Shown here: in pieces, positions 57,778 through 64,000 of the stretch | How positions within the stretch are numbered: position 1 is the stretch's first letter | Layout: each line of letters opens with the position of its first letter | Origin: Xiphydria camelus | Lineage: Eukaryota; Arthropoda; Insecta; Hymenoptera; Xiphydriidae | DNA: 64,000 nucleotides | Direction of reading: 5' to 3' | Assembly (NCBI GenBank): GCA_963678675.1 | Contig: OY783201.1 | Coordinates: forward strand, 13,653,712 to 13,717,711 | Program-made: the position numbers and the translations under genes | The notes under the pieces: generated by a model | What the model was told of the DNA's origin: nothing | Database searches by the model: none | What the model saw: the letters and a program-made list of their open reading frames with translations, nothing else

Positions 57778-57987
57778 CACCGTAAACAAAATTTAAGTAT
57801 ATTTTTAATGTACTTGTATATAAAGCTTGATTTTAATGCACGTGTAGGTAATTAGGTATGATAACTAATCTATTTCCTTATGAATTTCATAATGAAGTAA
57901 TATTAATTTTCATAATCAACATTTTGGATAAAAGCTTCATATAGGTACCTACAATTATATTAAGTTTAATACAATTTTGTTCGCAGT
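57778..57987. repeat. Palindromic MITE, intronic copy 14, next to copy 13
   Basis: CACCGTAAACAAAATTTAAG, GTATATAAAGCTTGATTTTA, ATTAATTTTCATAATCAACA, GGATAAAAGCTTCATATAGG, ending ACAATTTTGTTCGCAGT. Confidence 0.7.
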
Positions 57988-59207
57988 TTAAATATCTACG
58001 AAAATGCAAATTTTCTATTAAAAACGGTCCACAGATTCTTCGTGTTAATTAAATTTTTTCCATTAGCACAGACAATGTTAAATTAACACCAAAAAATCGA
58101 TTGATTTTAACATACAAAAATGGGTGAAGCGCCTTCAACGTAAAATTTTCAACTGCAGACTATCCAAAAAATAGTTCCAGTATGAGAGTTCATCGAATCC
58201 CACCATAATTTGCGATATCAACGAATTGCCTTCGCCTAGAATTTACGAACATAGATTACGGTGAACTCGACGGAGAAGCTACGAGTATAAGTACGCCGAA
58301 GAACATAAAATCGTTCCAGCATCTGCTTATCAATTAAATATCTCTCGGAATTCGAATCGCTTTTGAATTCCTTACACCGCATTCCGCGATCTTATCGCAA
58401 GAAACGCTTCTATAATAATATAACCAGTAATCATATAAACGATCCTAAAAAAAAGTTTACCACTAATAATATTATAGTTTCATTGGGCCACTTCGGAACG
58501 GTGAGGAAATAGTTACATTTTATTTTCGCCCAATTAATAACAATCTTTACGGCTATCGATCACGACCTTTCGCGGCGAAAGCAAATCGTGCAAAACCATA
58601 AATGCTCTATATATCTATATCTATACAGCGACTTCTTGGCAAAGATACTTACATCCGGTCCCATCTCGCACTTCGGTTATAATCGGTCGCCGATCTCGTT
58701 CTTCATTATCATAAATCTCAGTTTTTACGATCGAGAGGGGCCCTGCGCACGGCCATCTCGTTATGATTTTTAAGTCGAGCGAGAAGTCCGTCGAGTCGTT
58801 TCGTAAATCTGTCGAAATCCCTCCGCCGCTTCCCAGTGCAGGGTCTCGACCGTAGACCGAGCCGCGCGGGTGTCTGTTCCAAAAGAAGATCGAATTCGTA
58901 AGGATAGGTACCTACTTAAATATAGGAAGTCTCGTTCACGCGCGAGAGAGCAGTTTCCAATCTTTCTAAACGAGTCTATCGTGCGATCGTCGACGGTATC
59001 GGTACCACGGCTTTAATTCGGTATTTTATTTTTTTTGTATTGCAGATTCGAGAAATTTGGACTTAAATTCTTTACTTCGTATTTTTTTCAATTTCATTTT
59101 CGACCTTATTTAAGCTAGAAAACGATTTCTAGATGTGCAGCTACGTCATCGTCTTTGCAAGATTATCTCTCTTGTACTCATTGCTCGGCATAAGTGCGTC
59201 TCTCTGC
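57988..59207. other. Mixed intron DNA, CpG-rich patches at 58540-58880
   Basis: No gene recognised. TTAACACC / GTTAATT motifs recur at 58040-58110. Confidence 0.3.
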
Positions 59208-59463
59208 ACTGAAAAAAAGATATCCAAACTACAACCTTCCGGGTAGCTAACGAAACATATATAGTTGTCTTAACAAAATTCAAGTGTAACAAAACTTTTG
59301 CGGACATCTAATATGTGTATAAATAATTAAAGTAACTAAAATGTAACCAAGGTAACTTGATACTTAGCTGTTTCAATTAAATATTTCTTTAAATATCTAT
59401 ATGTTTAGAGTTTGTTGCCCGTAATTCTAAAATTTAGTTAAATTAAACAATTTTTTCTCAGTG
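59208..59463. repeat. CACTGAAAAAA / TTCTCAGTG MITE
   Basis: CACTGAAAAAAAGATATC left end and CAATTTTTTCTCAGTG right end are inverted repeats. The interior resembles other CACTGA-type elements only in composition. Confidence 0.65.
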
Positions 59464-59784
59464 TACTTAATACTATACTTCCATCGTGCGTTTGACAAAA
59501 ACTTTTGTCGAAACAAACCAACTCGGATTGATTTAACTAAGCAGTTAATTTGAATTGATTTACATCTACGAACAAAATGAATTTTATTGAATGAAACAAA
59601 GAAAAATGTAGTTATTCCAACTATACATATAAAGTCCAACCAAACACACAATAGTTTGTTTGATGAAATTTAACCTTCAACCCAAATAATTTGGTTCTTC
59701 AATCTTGTAGAAAGAGAAACGCGCTTATATAACTTTGCGAATAATTACCTTTTCACACATTTTCTTTCTCGTGCGATGTCGAAT
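59464..59784. other. AT-rich intron DNA, nothing recognised
   Basis: No gene seen. Confidence 0.3.
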
Positions 59785-59968
59785 ATATCGACGCTGGCAA
59801 ATAAGAACATCGCATCTCAATTTTTGCAAATATGTGGATTTTTTAAAAAGTAGTTTAATCGTATCTAATTAATATGGAAATTTGGCATAAATATTATCGA
59901 CTTTAAACCTACTTTCTGAGAAACTGTCATTATTGAGATACGATGTTCTTATTTGCGAGCGTCGATAT
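59785..59968. repeat. 184-bp foldback MITE
   Basis: ATATCGACGCTGGCAAATAA and GAACATCGCATCTCAA are mirrored by TTGAGATACGATGTTC and TTATTTGCGAGCGTCGATAT. Confidence 0.8.
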
Positions 59969-60035
59969 GTACAGATTATAAGATGAATTAAAAATTACGA
60001 ATATTCGTTTTTATGCAACTGTACCACCTAGCCGA

Positions 60036-60128
60036 TTAACCCTTTCGCTGCTCCAGACGTGTAAATACGTCTCTCTCCAGGCTGTTCTAGGCGTATAATA
60101 TGTACGTCTGGAGCAGCGAAAGGGTTAA
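60036..60128. mobile_element. Mini piggyBac-like element 2 (TTAA target)
   Basis: TTAACCCTTTCGCTGCTCCA ... TGGAGCAGCGAAAGGGTTAA, 93 bp, with the same TIRs as 53299-53400 and a shared CCAGGCTGTTCTAGG centre in inverted orientation. Confidence 0.85.
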
Positions 60129-62212
60129 ACTAACCGTTCGTTAAATAACGACGGACATACGCGATAGTTCGTAAAGTAATTCACGAGACATCGTATTCAT
60201 CCGCTATTCGTATAGGTATCGCCGCGGTAATGTTACAATTACATCGGTATCGTGTTACGAAAAGTCGTTAAGTTATTGAGCGAGCATAGTCGCGGCCTGA
60301 ATTAGATGCGATCGAGCGTACGTAGGCACCTGCCCGACTCCGCCGGTCAATCGCCCGAGCGCTATTCATTGTTCGGATACTTAAGAAGTCGTCGTTGGAG
60401 CGTGTGTTTATATTTACGGAGCTCCTTAAAGAGTGTGCGTATGCAGTCGAACGAGATGACGGAGATTAAACGCCGCGTGTTGCCGTCAAACTTTAGTCTT
60501 TGTGATATACGTCAATGGATACGTACGCGTATCGATAGGTATACATTTTCTTTCACATGAGAACCGAACCGCGCGGTTAGCACAGCTATATTTGCGCAAG
60601 GTCACCTCGTTATAGAAGTTACCAAGAACTACCTATGGGAGCGTTAGTCGATCTAAAAGCAATCTTCGTTAGATCACCGTTAAAGGAGAGAGTTCTTTTT
60701 ATCCCTATTGAAAAGGTATCCTACATTAGATCTCCTCGTAGAAAACTTCTATGGGAGTTTGATGTGCTTTTGACACAGCAATTCCTGCAGATATCCACTG
60801 GTAAAAATTCGAGAAGAACGAATAGGAATTTATTGAGTTTCGAAAGTTTCATAAGAAGTATCAAAACTCGTACGCTCTTCGTTCTGTTGGTAATTAGGTT
60901 AATACCGGAAAGCATTCTTGAGAGCCATTAAGGAGTACACAATTATAGCTAGGCTGACGTCTCAGAGTGTGCTGATAATTATAATTATAATGGATATCAT
61001 AAATTTGTAATTTGTCCAGTGTTGGTGCAATCATCTTGATGCGTCCGGTACCTACTGGGTGTCAGTTTTCGAAACGCCGGAAAATGAAGTGTTCGTTTAA
61101 TGACTTTTATCGAGAGTCGAAAGAAAAATGTTTAATTTACAGGATTCACTAATTTTGTATGCAGAGTATACAGTATACTTCTATATAGAAAATAATAACG
61201 CTATAAATGAGTGATACATTTAGAAAGCGCAAATAACTAATAACGAAGCTGAATTTGAAAATAATATTTCTTCCAAGATACATTGTTATATCTTAAGAAA
61301 TATGCCTCCGGTAGAATTCCATATCGTAATTCGCTCGTTATAATAATACTACCAATTAAAGGCATAAACATTTGGCAGCATAACGAGAATACTTGACGTT
61401 AAAAATATAAAGCTGCAATTACAAGATGTTATCACGCTGGAAAAATACTCCAATAAAATGACGCAGGTACTCGAACGATCCGACTCCATTCCCATGAGGA
61501 CTTCCAAATGCATCCACCGCTTCATCGGAACGCCGCGCAGTGCACCGACACTCGGCGCGAGAGTTAACCTCGAGGTGCCGCGGCGGCGTACCGCGCATTG
61601 TGTGCGCCGGTCGGAGAATTTGCGTAATCACGTATCACTGTTCCGCCGTGCGCGCGCGCGCGCGCGCTAAGACGTATTTACGCGCGGGGTGGATTCTACC
61701 ATTGCATCTGCCGAGCGAAAACGTGCGCGCAGCGTGGGACTCCCGCGAGTCCTTCGGAAATAATATGTACGCGCGAGGAGCTTCCAGGATGGATGCGCCA
61801 CGCCCTCTATTTTCAACGCGTGTTCAAATTCACCCAAGCGGTTCCATCTCCAGATTTTCCATTTTCATCTGACACACACGCTCTCTCCCCTCCTCCTGCT
61901 GATTATCGAGCGCGCGAAGAAAATCCACAGGATCGAGAGTCCCGGCCGACACGCCGGTACCTACCTAATCCTTTCTCTTTCCGCGGGACGCGCGCTCTCT
62001 TCGATCGCTCCGTTAATTTACGACGCCTCTTCGCGCGTTGCCGAGGACGCGTGTAAATCACGGTCCCTGTACCGCGGCGAGGACATTCGATCCGGCTGAA
62101 TTATCCCCTCGGCTGCGCGGTCCGGCGCTCGTAAATCATGCCGCACGCGCGATGATCGCCGCTAACAGATTTCGTCCGCTAATCGTGAGTTACCCTGCAT
62201 GCCTACCTGCAA
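60129..62212. other. Unique intron DNA, CpG-rich at 60180-60560 and 61450-62170
   Basis: Two CpG-rich blocks separated by AT-rich DNA. Frames up to 110 codons without domains. A (CG)n run lies at 61650-61668. The last block lies 1-1.8 kb before the second coding exon. Candidate regulatory DNA. Confidence 0.35.
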
Positions 62213-62456
62213 CACTGAGAAAGCAATTTATTAATGGTTATAATAAATGTAATTTTAGATACGGCGAAATAAATATTCCGCTAGGTTTGGACAAGAAAGT
62301 ATACTTAATAGATATATTAATTATTAAAATGTTTATTTCGTTCAAACAGTTTCCGCAAAGGATTCAATTGTTACAAATAAGTATTGTAACAGTTAACGAA
62401 TATTTATTTGATCCGATAAAATGTTTATTTCGTCATATTCAAACAAACATTTAAAC
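62213..62456. repeat. CACTGAGAAAG-type MITE, right tip lost
   Basis: CACTGAGAAAGCAATTTATT left end, GGCGAAATAAATATTCCG, ATGTTTATTTCGTTCAAACA, ATATTTATTTGATCCG and ATATTCAAACAAACATTTAA, as in the copies at 23980 and 28245. Confidence 0.6.
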
Positions 62457-62637
62457 TGCAAATAACGAAATCTTTTTCGCGCGGCGTAGCTTGTTTCGCC
62501 GAGGCGTTTAAATTGGCGCCAGATGATTTCGTCATCGAGATAACGTCGAAATGCAAGACTGACTGGGAAATGTAATCGATCGAGGAGGTGCGAGTGTTGA
62601 TGATAACGAAACGAGTCTTTCATTAAACGTGTCATCT
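62457..62637. other. Short unique intron segment
   Basis: Nothing recognised. Confidence 0.3.
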
Positions 62638-63111
62638 CCCACGGAAAAATTATAACCTTTCCGTGGGAGATACATAGGTACATATAAGTATGTGGAAATA
62701 CATACATGTATTTGAAATATTGTATATATTTAAAAGAATACTTCAAATAGGTATATATGCAACAAGAATACCCCGCATATGTCAGAACACCCCAGGATAG
62801 TAAATACGTGAGTTGAAAACTTGTGTTCCGACAAACGTGTGCTGTTGACATATAAGAAGTATAGATATTCTTTTTGGCTCGTGCATTCAAAATATTTTTT
62901 CATTATAATTTCAATAATATATATATCTGTTTGAAAACATTGGCTGCATTAGAAAATTAGAAATATATTCTCGTTCATACACCCAATATATACCTGTTTA
63001 GAATGTATGAAAAATATAATATATTTTAAATACTTGTGTACATACAAAATGCGACAAAAATGCGAAATCTATTTTTTCGTATCTCAACTTTATGTATAAC
63101 TTTTCCGTGGG
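62638..63111. repeat. CCCACGGAAAAATTAT-ended MITE
   Basis: The left end CCCACGGAAAAATTATAACC immediately folds on a nearby TTTCCGTGGGAG, and the right end is TATAACTTTTCCGTGGGAGG. The interior has TTTGAAATATTGTATATATT, GCTGCATTAGAAAATTAGAA and TGCGACAAAAATGCG. It stops 110 bp before coding exon 2. Confidence 0.75.
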
Positions 63112-63220
63112 AGGTGTAGGTTCGCGTTTTATTACATTTGTCTTATTGTCGTTCCGTTGCCTGCGCGCGCATTAATGTGTATTTCTCTTAATCGACAAAA
63201 GCATTCTTTTCTCCTTTCAG

Positions 63221-63370
63221 GATGTAAAAGCTTCTTCAAGAGGAGCGTCAGAAGGAACCTTACGTACTCGTGTCGAGGGAACCGGAACTGCCCCATCGAC
63301 CAACACCACAGGAACCAGTGCCAGTTCTGCCGCCTTAAAAAGTGCCTGAAGATGGGCATGCGCCGGGAAG
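63221..63370 (+). CDS. svp: seven-up (COUP-TF, NR2F), coding exon 2: rest of DNA-binding domain
   Basis: 150 bp, phase 1 in and out, residues 108-157 of the protein. It completes the P-box (CEGCKS, C106-S111), then [14 protein letters not shown], the D-box (R126-N130), and zinc finger 2 with ligands C125, C131, C141 and C144. [18 protein letters not shown] follows into the C-terminal extension. Fly svp has NQCQYC where this has NQCQFC, and GSRNC where this has GNRNC; both are conservative. The acceptor is CTCCTTTCAG|G and the donor is G|GTATGC, leaving one base of the next codon (Ala is expected from the family, RREAVQRGR). The hinge and ligand-binding domain lie beyond the window. Reading on past 63370 hits a stop at 63421, as expected for intron. 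Confidence 0.95.
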
Positions 63371-64000
63371 GTATGCATTGTACTGAACCCTTTTTTCAAA
63401 ACTTAATACAAAAGATGTTGTAATACGCGGACGGGGCTCGCGTCGAAGTCACGAGAAAAGATCTTGCAGGAGTGTTTTTCTCGCGGTGATCGAATCTTGG
63501 CGATCGGTCGTACGCCATTCGACGACGAAAAACCGTTCCTCGGCTGAAGCGCAGTCGAGATAACCAACGACGCGATATCGCACGACATCCGACGAGATTC
63601 GCCTCGAATCTCTCTCTTTCGAAGAGCAAAGAAGGCGGGTCTGAGGGAAAAAAATTTGATGCCAATTTGATCAAAATATGATGAAGAATAGATCATTATC
63701 GATGATCCAAAAATTATCCAAAGTTTATCTAAGAATATTACGATCTTGATGGCGTCCCATTATTGATCAAATTTTAATATACTTTTTTAATTTAAAAATT
63801 AAAATAATTATTTCAAATTGATTAAATATCATTTAAATGTCATTTTACAATTGAAAGTAAATAACAATATGATCGAAAGTGGTATAAATGAAATCAAAAT
63901 ATCTATACTACATTAAGATCATAATATCCTCATTCTTCGGATCATTTTTGGATTCTATCGAGAATGATCTAGTCTTGATGAAATTTTAATTAAATCGATA
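63371..64000 (+). other. svp: Start of the next svp intron
   Basis: Begins GTATGC. A CpG-richer stretch to 63640 is followed by AT-rich repeat DNA to the window edge. No exon seen. Confidence 0.8.
63680..63985. repeat. AT-rich foldback element, may continue past the window
   Basis: AGATCATTATCGATGATCCA and AAAATT at about 63691 are mirrored by ATTTTTGGATTCTATCGAGA and ATGATCTAG at about 63944-63972, with GATCAAATTTTAAT-type flanks. Confidence 0.6.

Overview
This is a stretch of insect nuclear DNA from a large, transposon-rich locus. The evidence is GT-AG introns, very long non-coding stretches, nested terminal-inverted-repeat elements with TA or TTAA target duplications, and an arthropod-type nuclear-receptor gene. 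AT-rich repeats alternate with CpG-rich blocks that show no CpG depletion. That mosaic fits a hymenopteran best, but order level is an inference and I would not name a species.

Only one cellular gene can be supported: seven-up (svp, the COUP-TF/NR2F orphan nuclear receptor) on the + strand. Coding exon 1 is 27227-27548 and ends inside the P-box region of the first zinc finger. Coding exon 2 is 63221-63370 and carries the rest of the DNA-binding domain. The two are separated by a 35,672-bp intron with GT-AG ends in phase 1. The ligand-binding-domain exons lie beyond the right edge. A CpG-rich block at about 24.4-27.2 kb holds the promoter and 5' UTR.

Layout. 1-24 kb is upstream intergenic DNA: foldback elements (1-640, 14132-14864, and a nested pair at about 21.2-22.6 kb), a pogo/Tigger-type element with a 2.25-kb insert (7226-10418), and an inverted pair of about 505-bp elements carrying CRE, CCAAT and GC-box motifs (5203-5710, 18119-18620). 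CpG-rich unique blocks lie between them. 24.4-27.5 kb is the svp promoter, 5' UTR and first coding exon. 27.5-63.2 kb is the intron, loaded with about 14 copies of one palindromic MITE family, two mini piggyBac elements (one inserted in a MITE), three CCCACGG-ended elements, and an unusual locus at 32.8-37.5 kb. That locus has two tandem arrays built on a CCTATATAGG-like core around a tiny ORF, next to a possible Tc1-like transposase remnant. CpG-rich unique blocks in the intron are the best candidates for svp enhancers. 63371-64000 begins the next intron.

Nothing prokaryotic (operons, CRISPR, Shine-Dalgarno sites) and no rRNA or tRNA gene was seen. Repeat boundaries were read by eye and may be off by a few bases to a few tens of bases where copies have diverged.
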